Assembly (NCBI RefSeq): GCF_035621355.1
Contig: NZ_CP141769.1
Span: 2,666,001-2,730,000 of the forward strand
Length of the DNA: 64,000 nucleotides
Origin: Thiobacillus sp. SCUT-2
GTDB lineage: Bacteria > Pseudomonadota > Gammaproteobacteria > Burkholderiales > Thiobacillaceae
Reading direction: 5' to 3'
The notes beneath the pieces were generated by a model, which had not been told where the DNA came from, made no database searches, and was given only the letters and a program-made list of their open reading frames with translations. Shown piece by piece: positions 10,880 to 20,028 of the stretch (positions within the stretch are counted from its first letter, which is position 1; the number at the start of each line of letters is the position of its first letter). The translations under genes and the position numbers were made by a program.

Positions 10880-13800
10880 TTACTGCCAGTTGGCCGCGAT
10901 CAGGGGAGCCAAGCTAGCCTGGTAATCCGCAGGCAAAGTGGTTTGCCCGGCTGCCGGAGGCGCGAAGCTGGCCATGGCATTCACCAGGTTCTGCACATTG
11001 CCGTCGAGCAGCGTCTGGGCCCCATCGGTAGTCTGGAACTGCTCGACATGATGATCGGAGCCCAGATACCAATCATTGATCACCAGTTTGTCGGTCGTTC
11101 CGATGATGCCTGCCTCCAGATCGTTACCTACCTGCTGGAACCAGATCTGGTCTGCGCTTACGCCCGACATGAACTTGGCCACGTCAGTGTTGCCAAGGGT
11201 GGCGTCGTTCTCGACTACACGATCAACCCCGGAGCCACGGCCAACTGTATAGATATCGTTGCCCCGTTCCCCAATCAGAGTGTCATCACCACCCCAACCG
11301 TTCAATGTGTCATCCCCTGCGCCACCATCCAATATGTCGGCACCATAGGATCCCGAAAGCATGTTGTTCAGGTCGTTACCCATGAGGTTCCCGGCCCAGA
11401 ACGTGCGGTAACCGTTCTCAACATTGGCTGCCAACGTGTACGCCACCGATCCGAAGACGTAAACCATGTCCACACCTTCGGCCGCGTTCTCCGTGACGAT
11501 GTCGCCGGCATTGTCCACGTAATACCTGTCGTTCCCTTCACCACCAATCAACGAATCCGCGCCTGCGTCACCCCACAGCAAGTCATTTCCGGCCAGCCCG
11601 ATCAGCGTGTCGCTGCCCCTGCTCCCGTAAAGGTAGTTGTCCGATGCGTTGCCTGTTGTCGTCCAGTTGCCATTGCCATACCGATAGGCAAATTCAATGT
11701 CAGTTCCGAGGACGTAATTCCCATCCAGATACAGTTCGACACTGTCGCTGCCTCCGGCTGCATTTTCGACAACGACGTCACCCGCGTTGTCGACAACGTA
11801 ATCGTCGTCGCCGGCTCCGCCAATCATGGTGTCTGCTCCGGCACCTCCGTCCAAATAATCGTTGCCAGCTCCAGTCGAAAGGACGTTAGTCGCGCCGTTT
11901 CCTACAAGATTATTGTCGAGATCGTTGCCGGTTCCATTGATGGCGGAAATGCCCGTGAGCGTGAGGCTTTCGACGTTGGCGCCCAGCGTGTAGCTGATCG
12001 AACTCTCGACCGTATCCCAGCCTTCGTTGACGTTTTCCGAAGGGCTATCACCGGTACTATCGATAACGTAGGTGTCATTGCCTTGGCCACCATACAAGAA
12101 ATCGTTTCCCGTCCCACCATCGAGTCGATCATTCCCCGCATAGCCGATCAGCGTGTCAGCCCCTGCGTCGCCATGGAGAACGTTGTTGCCGGCGTTACCC
12201 ATCAGAAGATTGTTCAGGCTGTTGCCGGTGCCATCGAGCGCAGCCGTGCCAAGCAATCCCAGGTTTTCCAGGTTTTCGCCCAGGGTATAACTGATGCTGC
12301 TGCGAACGGTGTCAACGCCCTCGTTCGGCCTTTCGGTCAGGACGTCACCCAGGTTATCCACCGTATAGCTGTCGTTGCCGCTGCCGCCGGACATCTGATC
12401 CGCCCCCACCCCCCCATCGAGCATATCGTTATCGCCCAAGATGAATCGCAGGGAACCGCTGGAAGCCAGCGTTTCCTGGCCCAACCGCACATTGATGCCA
12501 TCCAGGGCCAGAGAACCGCTTCCGACGTCCATGAGAACGCCGTTATCGGTGGCGTTCATGGACTGATCGTTGACCTCGATCTTCTGTACATAGAGGTTGC
12601 GGTCCTGGCCAATATCCGGGCGCCATGCGTCATTGGCAAAGACCACGTCCACCTTGCCCGCCGCCATGCCGAGTTTGGCCGGATCAACCGTATAGGCAGC
12701 ATAGTCCGCAGCATCGACGCTGAACGCCTGAATCAGGATGCCATCAACGTAGACCTGCATGGCAGGGTAGACATCCAGCACGGGGGTTCCGCGGGCGTAG
12801 ATCACCAAGCTGCTTATGGTCGTGCTTGTCGGCGCGCCGCTTGGGCCACCCTTGAGGATATCGTCGCCCGCACCTCCCTTGAGCGTATTGCTTGCACCGT
12901 TTCCGGTCAGAATGTTGTTCAGTTCGTTGCCTGTGCCGTCGATGACGCTGCTGTTCATCAGGGTCAGATGCTCGACGTTGGAACCCAGCGTGTAAGTGGT
13001 CAAGGCCTGGACAAGATCGATGCCCTCGCCCGCATTCTCCGTGACGATGTCGCTCCCGTTGTCGACTGTGTAGGTGTCATCACCGGTTCCGCCGATCAGA
13101 GTGTCGATGCCCTTCCCACCGTTCAGAAAGTCATTGCCGGAGCCTCCAAACAACCTGTCATTGCCTTGATTGCCAGCCAGGTTGTCACCGCCGCCATTAC
13201 CGTAGACCAGGTCGTCGCCAGCACCCGCCATGACATAGTCATAGTCGTTGCCGCCAGTGATGGTGTCATTGCCGCCCTCGCCCCCGAACACCTGGTCATC
13301 ACCCCAGATGACGTTCATACCAGAGCCGCCGATGATCGTGTCGTTGCCGAGCCCCCCTTCGAAGTAGCCAGAATACGAACCGCCCCACAAAATGTCGTCC
13401 CCTGCTTCGCCATACAGGGAGTTCCAGCCCGCGACATTTTCTGATATCAGGGTGTCGTTGCCCGTACCGCCATACGCCTCGTCCCCGTCGCCTGCGTAGA
13501 TCGTGTCACCGCCATCCAGGCCCCACAGAACGTTGTAGCCACCGTTGCCACGCAGGACGTTGGCAAGCGCGTTGCCAGTACCCTCCAGATCCGCGGTACC
13601 GGTCAGGGTAAGGTTCTCGACGTTGAAACCCAGGGTATAGGTAATCGACGATTGAACGGTGTCGATCTCGGTCGACAGGGTAGACGTTTCGCTGACGACA
13701 TCACCTTGGTCGTCCACTACGTAGGTGTCGTTGTCCAGTCCACCCACCAGCGTGTCCGCGCCCAGGCCACCATCCAGAACGTTGGCCGCACCGTTTCCTG

Positions 13801-16800
13801 TCAGTACGTTGGCCAGGTTATTACCCATGCCGTTAATGGCATTGTTGCCATCGAGGGTGAGGTTCTCGACGTTGGCGCTCAAAGAATATGTCACGCTGGA
13901 ATGAACTGTGTCCAAACCGCCACCTTTACCAACCCAGCTATAGGAAGGCTGCTCATCCCACGCGTCGAAATAGCTGTAATAGTTGGTCAGGGACTCGATG
14001 ACCTGATCGCCAGCGTCGTCAACAAAGTAAACATCGTTCCCCGCCCCGCCCTGCATGGTATCGGCACCAGCTTCACCATCCAGCACGTCTTCCTGAGCGC
14101 CCCCAAGCAGTCGGTCGCCACCTTCACCACCAAACAACTTAGTGCCGTAATTGCCGTAAGCGCTTCCCTTAGCGCCAAGTTCATTGTCGCCTGCGTCGCC
14201 GTACAGCAAGATGTTATTAGCATCCCCAGCAAGCACATAACTCTCGATGTCATGCGTGCCGAGTTCGGCGATATGAATTTCACGACCAGAATCGGATGCA
14301 TCCAGATATAGATAAGCCCTGTCGTTACCCTCTCCGGCAACTTCGACAGTACGATCGTTCAAACCGATTACATACGTATCGTTTCCCGCACCCCCCGCAA
14401 GTGTGTTAGACGAAGGGTTCTGCGCGCCGACCATCAAGTTATCGATCGCGTTGCCCGTGCCGCCAATCGCGCCGGTTCCAATCAGGACCAGGCGATTTGC
14501 GACACTGTCAGCAATGTACTGGTTATTCGACGTGTAGCGTTGTGGATCGGCCAACGCATAATCAATGGCGCTTCTGATTTCATAAGGACCTTTCGAGACA
14601 CTCACAATCTTGTCACCGGGATTGTCCACATAAACCGTCACCCGATCCGAGCCGTTCACTACCATTGTGTCAGCCCCTCCCCTTCCATCGAGCACATTTC
14701 CGTAGGAGCCGTTACCGGGGCTGACTAGAATATTGTCCAGATCGTTACCAATAGCCGTGCCCGGGGAATAGCTGTAGCTATAACCGATGCCGCTGTATCC
14801 GGGGGGCGTCCAGTTTGGGCCATACTTGCCCATAAACAAGTTCTCTACGTTGTCCGGGAGCGTCCCACCGCTTGGTTTGTACCAAGTATCTATCCCATCG
14901 TCGACATTCTCGACTACTTGCTCGACATTGACGTACCAATCGTTCCCGCCCCCCCCAAAAGCGGTATCCATACCGTCCTGGCCATCTAGTGTGTTGTTGC
15001 CGGAATTTCCGGTCAGCACATTGTTTAGCGCGTTCCCCACCGCATTGATGTGCAAGAAACCAGTCAAAGTCAGATTCTCAATATTGTTTGCCAGGGAGTA
15101 AGACCTGGATGCCAGTACCGTATCTATTCCGGAATCGGCCGCCTCCGTGATGGAATCCAACTCATGATCAACGATGAACGTGTCATTGCCGGCTGAGCCG
15201 GTAATGCTGTTCTGAACGCCATATTCCACTTGGCTGGCAATATCCACTGCGGTCCATACCGGCCCCATGCCTCCATCGAACTCAATACGCTCGATCTGGA
15301 CATCTCCCATATCTGTCCGGAAATAATTTGCCATCCTGACTTGATCCCGGCCACCATCGATCACCAGAACCAGATCGTTAAGCGTGCGATGCAATGTGAC
15401 ATTTCCGGGCAGCACGCCCGCATCGAGCCTCAGCGTATCCATTCCGCCACCTGCAGCATTGGCCGTTTCGCCTATCTGATCGAATTCGTCCCCGCGACCA
15501 AACAGATAAACATCGTTGCCTTGCCCCCCAAACATGAGGTCATTCCCGGCGCCGCCATACAATACATCGTCACCCGGATCATTATTCGTGGCAGAAGTAT
15601 CATCAAGCCACGCAGCGTAGCCCAGCAGACGATCATTTCCCGCCCCCCCTCGAAGCGTGTCGTTGCCTAATCCGCCCTGCACATCATCATCGCCGGCCCC
15701 TCCCTGCAAAACATCGTCGCCCGCTTTGCCATTGATGCTATCTGGCCCATCCAGGCCATCGATCACATCCGCCCCGGCAAAACCTTCCAATAGATCGTGT
15801 CCGTTGGTTGGGGCAAGCAACAGCGCCTGAATATCGGCATACGTCCACACTGTTTTATTGGAGAATTCGATTCGGTCCACTCGACGACTATCGTCCACCG
15901 ACACGAAGTAATTCTTGATGTGGACATATTCAGTCTTCGGTGAGGGACCGTCTGTGTTCAGCCATTCCAGGCGCAGGCTATCCTCGACATTCCCCCAGTA
16001 ATCCCATCCATACCAGCGAATCGGCTTGATATCCTCAGGCCGAATAGATTCATCGAATCGCAAAATGTCGGCATTTCCACCTTCTTCAAAGATCGTTTCC
16101 TGCCCATCGCCCCGCGAAACGAGATAAACATCATTCCCATAGCCGCCTTGAAGCGTGTCATTTCCCAAATGCCCGGTGAGGATATCGTCGCCTGAACCCC
16201 CATTGAGAATATCTGCCCCTGCGCCCCCATATAGCCGCCCTCCCTCATTACCTAGCCCAAGATAGAGGGGCGTCGCAAACTGCGTCCCAACCAGCGTTTC
16301 CAAATCCAATACGTCACCATTTGCAAACTGGATCGCTGCGCTGGTGCCATAGAAAGCATCATCAAGCTTCAACGTCTCGCCGTTGTCCAACGCAACATTG
16401 AGTTGCCTGTACTGCCCCTGGTCGCCGGTATTGACGACCGACAAACCGCCCGCCCCCAGACCGGTCGCCGTCGCCAGCACAATAGTGTCATGGCCTTCGG
16501 TATCGTTGATGACGTCTTCGCCAGTGACGTTGAGATAGGTGTCGTTGCCCGCGCCGCCGACGAGCTGGTCAACGCCCGCACCGCCATCCAGAATATCCTC
16601 GCCCAGGCCGCCATACAGTTCGTCCGCACCCGCGCCGCCTTCCAGCACGTCGTTGCCGGCTTCGCCGAACAGGCTGTCGTTCTGGTCGCCGCCCAGCAGG
16701 ACGTCGTGTCCGGCTTCGCCGATCAGAATGTCGTCGCCCGTGCCGCCGCCCAACACGTCGTCGCCGTTGTTGCCTACCAGAAAATCGGCACCCGCCTCGC

Positions 16801-19273
16801 CAGACAGATACACGCCGCCGGCAAGTACGTAGCCCGAGGTGATTCCGTGGACCAGGCTCGTTGCAGGCGCTTCGCCGTTGGGCGCCAGGGTGGGGTGGGT
16901 GTACTTGAGCTGGAAGACGCCGCCCACGACGCTGAACTGATAGGTCCAGCCGCCGCCCAGCGCCGATGCCCCTGAAAATACGGTATTGATCGCAACGCCG
17001 CCGCCCACCTGAAAATCCAGGCTGCCGTCTGCGTTCAGCTGCTGCACGTTGTAGCCCGCGGTCCAGTGCTGGCTGACGTCGGTCCAGATGATGTCTTCGG
17101 TGATGCCGGGGATCACTCCGGATCGTAGGCCGCCGATGGTCAGGTATTCGGCGCTGGCGGCGCTGACGATGTCGTTGCCGTCGCCGCCTTTGACTTCGGC
17201 GCCATCGCCCAGGCCGGTAATGTAGTCGTTGCCGATGCCGCCTTCGATGTGATCGGCACCGAGGTTGCCCATGATCCAGTCGTCGCCGTCGCCGCCGTAA
17301 AGCTGGTCGGCGGCACTGGCGCCCCAGATCATGTCCTTGCCGGCCTGACCGTCGACTTTGCGCGAGCCGGTGTCCGTCGCATTGAGGTAGTTGCCGGTCG
17401 CGGTGCCGGTGAGTAGGGTGGGCGGGGGCGCAAAGGGCGCGCCTGCGCCCAGGGTGATTCCCAGTTCGCCATCGGCCCAGCCTTTGACGAGGACGTTGGT
17501 GTCGCCTTTGTGGATGAGGAGTCGGGTTGCGCCGTTGACGAGGCTTTTGCTGTAAACGATGTTGTTCTGGGCGTCGGCCCAGGTGTCGACGCTGAGTTGT
17601 TTCCACTTTGTGGGATCGGTCAGTCCAGCACTTCCCTTCGCTTCGACGGCGACGAACTTGATGGCGCCTACCCCGTCTCTGTCGAGTATGGTGTCGAAGC
17701 CGTCGCCGGGGTTGAGGAAGTAGGTGTCGTTGCCAGTGCCGCCGATCAGGGTGTCGTTGCCTTTGCCGCCCTTGAGCACGTCGTCGCCGGCGTTGCCGAC
17801 CAGGAGGTCGCTCTTGTCGCCGCCGCTGAGGCTGTCGGCGCCTGCCCCGCCGAGCATGAAGTCGCCGCGGTTCAGGGTGTCGGCGGCGGTCATGCCGTTG
17901 ACTCCAGCCTGGACGAACCAGTCGCGCAGGGAGGGCAGTTGGGACAGGATCAGCTGATCTTCTGCGGCGGTGAAGTTGACATCGTTTACGTCGAGGTTGT
18001 TGTCGAAGAAATACTTCAGGTAAAGGTCAAAGCCTTTGGCATCGGTCAGGTTGAGTGTTGCATTTCGGCTCAGGGCATCTGCAAACTTTCCAGAGACGTC
18101 GGCCATGTCGAAGCGGATGCCGCCTGAACCGCCCTCGGTGGCAAGGTCGGTGAAGAGTTCCTTTTTGTAGCCTGCGCTGGACTGGGTTTCTTCGTAATAC
18201 TTTTGCATGGCGAACGCGCCCAGGGCGCGACTCACCCAGGTCGAATTCGAGTTGCCGTCTTTCAGGGTCATGCCGCTGTCCTGGGCGAGTTTCCACAGGT
18301 CGCGGGTGAGGCGGTCCACCATCTGGTCGGCGGGAAGGGTGGTAGTCCCCGTTGCCGGGTCGCGCACGCCGGCTTCGTGTTGGATAAGGCGTTCGAGGAG
18401 GTTCTCCTTGTTCGTGTTCGGATCTGTGTCAGTCGTAAACAGATTCTTGTCAAACAGCATCGCCAGCAGGTCAGTGAGTTTGTAGGTAACGTCGTTCAAT
18501 GCCTTTCCTGTTGCTGCGGTCTGCTGGCTTTGCAGGAAGGCGCTCAGCAAGGCTATGGAATGAAGTTCAGTTCCGGATAGGCTGGTTGGCCCGTGTTTCA
18601 GCAATGTGGCGGGGGTGCCGATGGGACTCAAGGTGCTGAGCGGCGCTTCCGAGAGGAATTCGCCGTCGACGCGGATGTTGCTGATGAGGCCCGAATTGGG
18701 GATGCCGCCGTTGGCTTGCTGCTGGGTGATGAAATTGGTGAGGCCGGACAACTGGGCTGCAGTGTAGAGCGGCGCCCCGCTGGCGGCTTTTTCTGCGGAC
18801 AGGTAATTCAGGAGGGACTGCGCTTGAAACAGGGCGGTCTGGGCGAACGGGGCCTGGTCGAAGGTGACGGCAGTCTCGCCGAAGAAGACGCCGATCAAGG
18901 CGGCAAGCCCGCCGCCGAGGCTGTGGCCGGTCAGGGTGATCTGGGCGCCAGGGTTGGCGGCCTTGACTTGCAGGTAGTAGTCGGCGGCTTGTAAAAGCTG
19001 GACGGAGCCGGTGCCCGCGCCGAGGCCGATGTCGGCCGCAATGTCTCCGGTGAGGTCTTTTTCGTAGGTGCCGGCGTAGGAGATGACGATTTCGGTGCTA
19101 GTTGCAATAGTAGTGCCGTTGCCAAAAGTGGCGGCCTCGAATCCGGATGTGTTGTCTTGAGGATTCCGAGAAACTAAATTCCACCCAGTTGGTATCGGAA
19201 AGCGATTAATAGGTAAACGGGTGTCAATATAAGAAGCGCCAGCCATCAATGCGTAATCAATTATCGTTGCCAT
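10880..19273 (-). CDS. Giant RTX protein with N-terminal class 3 lipase-like domain
   Basis: The protein has 2,797 residues. Residues 1-300 form an alpha/beta-hydrolase of class 3 lipase type: nucleophile elbow TGHSLGGG with Ser118, and candidate acid and base in FDQAP (about 139) and ELHS (about 238). The first calcium-binding nonapeptide block starts near 465 (LGGAGADSLSGGDKSDLLVG). The rest alternates GGxGxD blocks with at least nine VENLTL/GTGNxLxNxLxGN modules, two HCBP-related segments (about 1070-1155, 1285-1340) and a carbohydrate-binding-like insert (about 2150-2265). A non-RTX insert lies near 725-830. The C terminus (LAPLIAANWQ) would carry the uncleaved T1SS signal. There is no Sec signal peptide. 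It lies 41 bp after lipoprotein 1 and upstream of the exporter genes. The lipase call is from motifs only; substrate unknown. Confidence 0.9.
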   Translation of the reverse strand: MATIIDYALMAGASYIDTRLPINRFPIPTGWNLVSRNPQDNTSGFEAATFGNGTTIATSTEIVISYAGTYEKDLTGDIAADIGLGAGTGSVQLLQAADYYLQVKAANPGAQITLTGHSLGGGLAALIGVFFGETAVTFDQAPFAQTALFQAQSLLNYLSAEKAASGAPLYTAAQLSGLTNFITQQQANGGIPNSGLISNIRVDGEFLSEAPLSTLSPIGTPATLLKHGPTSLSGTELHSIALLSAFLQSQQTAATGKALNDVTYKLTDLLAMLFDKNLFTTDTDPNTNKENLLERLIQHEAGVRDPATGTTTLPADQMVDRLTRDLWKLAQDSGMTLKDGNSNSTWVSRALGAFAMQKYYEETQSSAGYKKELFTDLATEGGSGGIRFDMADVSGKFADALSRNATLNLTDAKGFDLYLKYFFDNNLDVNDVNFTAAEDQLILSQLPSLRDWFVQAGVNGMTAADTLNRGDFMLGGAGADSLSGGDKSDLLVGNAGDDVLKGGKGNDTLIGGTGNDTYFLNPGDGFDTILDRDGVGAIKFVAVEAKGSAGLTDPTKWKQLSVDTWADAQNNIVYSKSLVNGATRLLIHKGDTNVLVKGWADGELGITLGAGAPFAPPPTLLTGTATGNYLNATDTGSRKVDGQAGKDMIWGASAADQLYGGDGDDWIMGNLGADHIEGGIGNDYITGLGDGAEVKGGDGNDIVSAASAEYLTIGGLRSGVIPGITEDIIWTDVSQHWTAGYNVQQLNADGSLDFQVGGGVAINTVFSGASALGGGWTYQFSVVGGVFQLKYTHPTLAPNGEAPATSLVHGITSGYVLAGGVYLSGEAGADFLVGNNGDDVLGGGTGDDILIGEAGHDVLLGGDQNDSLFGEAGNDVLEGGAGADELYGGLGEDILDGGAGVDQLVGGAGNDTYLNVTGEDVINDTEGHDTIVLATATGLGAGGLSVVNTGDQGQYRQLNVALDNGETLKLDDAFYGTSAAIQFANGDVLDLETLVGTQFATPLYLGLGNEGGRLYGGAGADILNGGSGDDILTGHLGNDTLQGGYGNDVYLVSRGDGQETIFEEGGNADILRFDESIRPEDIKPIRWYGWDYWGNVEDSLRLEWLNTDGPSPKTEYVHIKNYFVSVDDSRRVDRIEFSNKTVWTYADIQALLLAPTNGHDLLEGFAGADVIDGLDGPDSINGKAGDDVLQGGAGDDDVQGGLGNDTLRGGAGNDRLLGYAAWLDDTSATNNDPGDDVLYGGAGNDLMFGGQGNDVYLFGRGDEFDQIGETANAAGGGMDTLRLDAGVLPGNVTLHRTLNDLVLVIDGGRDQVRMANYFRTDMGDVQIERIEFDGGMGPVWTAVDIASQVEYGVQNSITGSAGNDTFIVDHELDSITEAADSGIDTVLASRSYSLANNIENLTLTGFLHINAVGNALNNVLTGNSGNNTLDGQDGMDTAFGGGGNDWYVNVEQVVENVDDGIDTWYKPSGGTLPDNVENLFMGKYGPNWTPPGYSGIGYSYSYSPGTAIGNDLDNILVSPGNGSYGNVLDGRGGADTMVVNGSDRVTVYVDNPGDKIVSVSKGPYEIRSAIDYALADPQRYTSNNQYIADSVANRLVLIGTGAIGGTGNAIDNLMVGAQNPSSNTLAGGAGNDTYVIGLNDRTVEVAGEGNDRAYLYLDASDSGREIHIAELGTHDIESYVLAGDANNILLYGDAGDNELGAKGSAYGNYGTKLFGGEGGDRLLGGAQEDVLDGEAGADTMQGGAGNDVYFVDDAGDQVIESLTNYYSYFDAWDEQPSYSWVGKGGGLDTVHSSVTYSLSANVENLTLDGNNAINGMGNNLANVLTGNGAANVLDGGLGADTLVGGLDNDTYVVDDQGDVVSETSTLSTEIDTVQSSITYTLGFNVENLTLTGTADLEGTGNALANVLRGNGGYNVLWGLDGGDTIYAGDGDEAYGGTGNDTLISENVAGWNSLYGEAGDDILWGGSYSGYFEGGLGNDTIIGGSGMNVIWGDDQVFGGEGGNDTITGGNDYDYVMAGAGDDLVYGNGGGDNLAGNQGNDRLFGGSGNDFLNGGKGIDTLIGGTGDDTYTVDNGSDIVTENAGEGIDLVQALTTYTLGSNVEHLTLMNSSVIDGTGNELNNILTGNGASNTLKGGAGDDILKGGPSGAPTSTTISSLVIYARGTPVLDVYPAMQVYVDGILIQAFSVDAADYAAYTVDPAKLGMAAGKVDVVFANDAWRPDIGQDRNLYVQKIEVNDQSMNATDNGVLMDVGSGSLALDGINVRLGQETLASSGSLRFILGDNDMLDGGVGADQMSGGSGNDSYTVDNLGDVLTERPNEGVDTVRSSISYTLGENLENLGLLGTAALDGTGNSLNNLLMGNAGNNVLHGDAGADTLIGYAGNDRLDGGTGNDFLYGGQGNDTYVIDSTGDSPSENVNEGWDTVESSISYTLGANVESLTLTGISAINGTGNDLDNNLVGNGATNVLSTGAGNDYLDGGAGADTMIGGAGDDDYVVDNAGDVVVENAAGGSDSVELYLDGNYVLGTDIEFAYRYGNGNWTTTGNASDNYLYGSRGSDTLIGLAGNDLLWGDAGADSLIGGEGNDRYYVDNAGDIVTENAAEGVDMVYVFGSVAYTLAANVENGYRTFWAGNLMGNDLNNMLSGSYGADILDGGAGDDTLNGWGGDDTLIGERGNDIYTVGRGSGVDRVVENDATLGNTDVAKFMSGVSADQIWFQQVGNDLEAGIIGTTDKLVINDWYLGSDHHVEQFQTTDGAQTLLDGNVQNLVNAMASFAPPAAGQTTLPADYQASLAPLIAANWQ
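12440..12825 (-). other. CBM60/CBM36-like carbohydrate-binding insert in the RTX protein
   Basis: Residues about 2150-2265 of the giant protein break the RTX pattern. They read as a compact beta-rich module with the motifs VIYARGTPVLDVYPAMQVYV, DVVFANDAWRPDIGQDRNLYV and KIEVNDQS. These resemble calcium-dependent xylan-binding modules (CBM36/CBM60), in which the D-x-G-x-D-RNLYV segment binds Ca2+ and sugar. It suggests binding to a glycan surface such as plant, algal or bacterial polysaccharide. Confidence 0.65.
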
Positions 19274-19314
19274 GATTTATCCCCTGAATAATTGGATTCT
19301 GAAATGAGCGACCT

Positions 19315-20028
19315 TTACTTTGTCTTTCTATCAACCATGCCACGAGCTACCGGATCATTCGGCATAATCCAATACCCCTTGTATCTAATAAGTTCTTCGC
19401 AGTCGGTAATACTGATCCCGTTCTTACCTTTTATCGCCTCCCTCAGAATGCTGCGGAATTCGGGTTGGGTGAGATCGCTATTGGCATGCTGAACCATTAC
19501 TGCCGTTACAAAACCCTCGCCAAGTTTTTCCACCTCGTTGTCAGGTGAAGAGAAAATCAAGTTGGGGGTTTTAATTTCGGCAGGCAGCTCTTGCAGCGGG
19601 ATGCGCTGCCATGTTTTGTTGTCGTATTTGAAAACAACGTAAGGCGGATTCGGTCGTCCCCATTTGTTGTAAGACAAGCAGCCAACCGGGGCGGTAACCA
19701 GATATGCCGTTCTCCTGGATATATCGAGCAGCAACGGCTGAAAGTCGGCAAGACCAATATCTTCGCTGTACTGGCTTTTCCATGTCACGCTTTCGTTTGT
19801 ACTAGGAAGAATGAAGTCCAGGTTCTGATCTTTGATCGGTGGCTGTTGTCCGATCTCGTGCCGACCGCCTCGTTCAACTGAACGCTGAACAACGATCTTG
19901 CTGCCGTCATGCAGCAGCACTTCCTCTTTCCAGCTTGTGCCGCCCATCGCGCACGCGCTCATACTACTGCCCAGGATCATCAGCAAAATCGCCATTGCCC
20001 AGCGCTTCATCGTTGTCCTCGTTTTCAT
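19315..20028 (-). CDS. Lipoprotein 1 of the RTX-lipase array (candidate partner protein)
   Basis: The protein has 237 residues. It begins with a basic N terminus and hydrophobic stretch ending MSAC, a probable though imperfect lipobox, so it should be an envelope lipoprotein. It shares WKEEVLLHDGS, GGRHEIGQ, GCLSYNKWGRPNPPY and TWQRIPLQELPAEIK with lipoprotein 2. A GGAGG box lies 8 nt before the chosen ATG. The start overlaps the stop of the truncated RTX gene (ATGA), and the full-length RTX lipase starts 41 bp downstream. I do not recognise a characterised function. Its strict position before the lipase and envelope location fit an immunity or escort lipoprotein, as seen for T6SS lipase effectors, but this is inference. 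Confidence 0.85.
   Translation of the reverse strand: MKTRTTMKRWAMAILLMILGSSMSACAMGGTSWKEEVLLHDGSKIVVQRSVERGGRHEIGQQPPIKDQNLDFILPSTNESVTWKSQYSEDIGLADFQPLLLDISRRTAYLVTAPVGCLSYNKWGRPNPPYVVFKYDNKTWQRIPLQELPAEIKTPNLIFSSPDNEVEKLGEGFVTAVMVQHANSDLTQPEFRSILREAIKGKNGISITDCEELIRYKGYWIMPNDPVARGMVDRKTK

Noticed and set aside
10943..13444. Long plus-strand open frames inside the RTX gene (such as 833 codons)
   Set aside because: They are antisense shadows of the RTX repeats; the opposite strand has clear lipase, repeat and HCBP motifs.
10880..17900. Regular repeated DNA that could be taken for a CRISPR array
   Set aside because: The repeats are coding nonapeptide units of varied length and sequence, and no cas genes are near.
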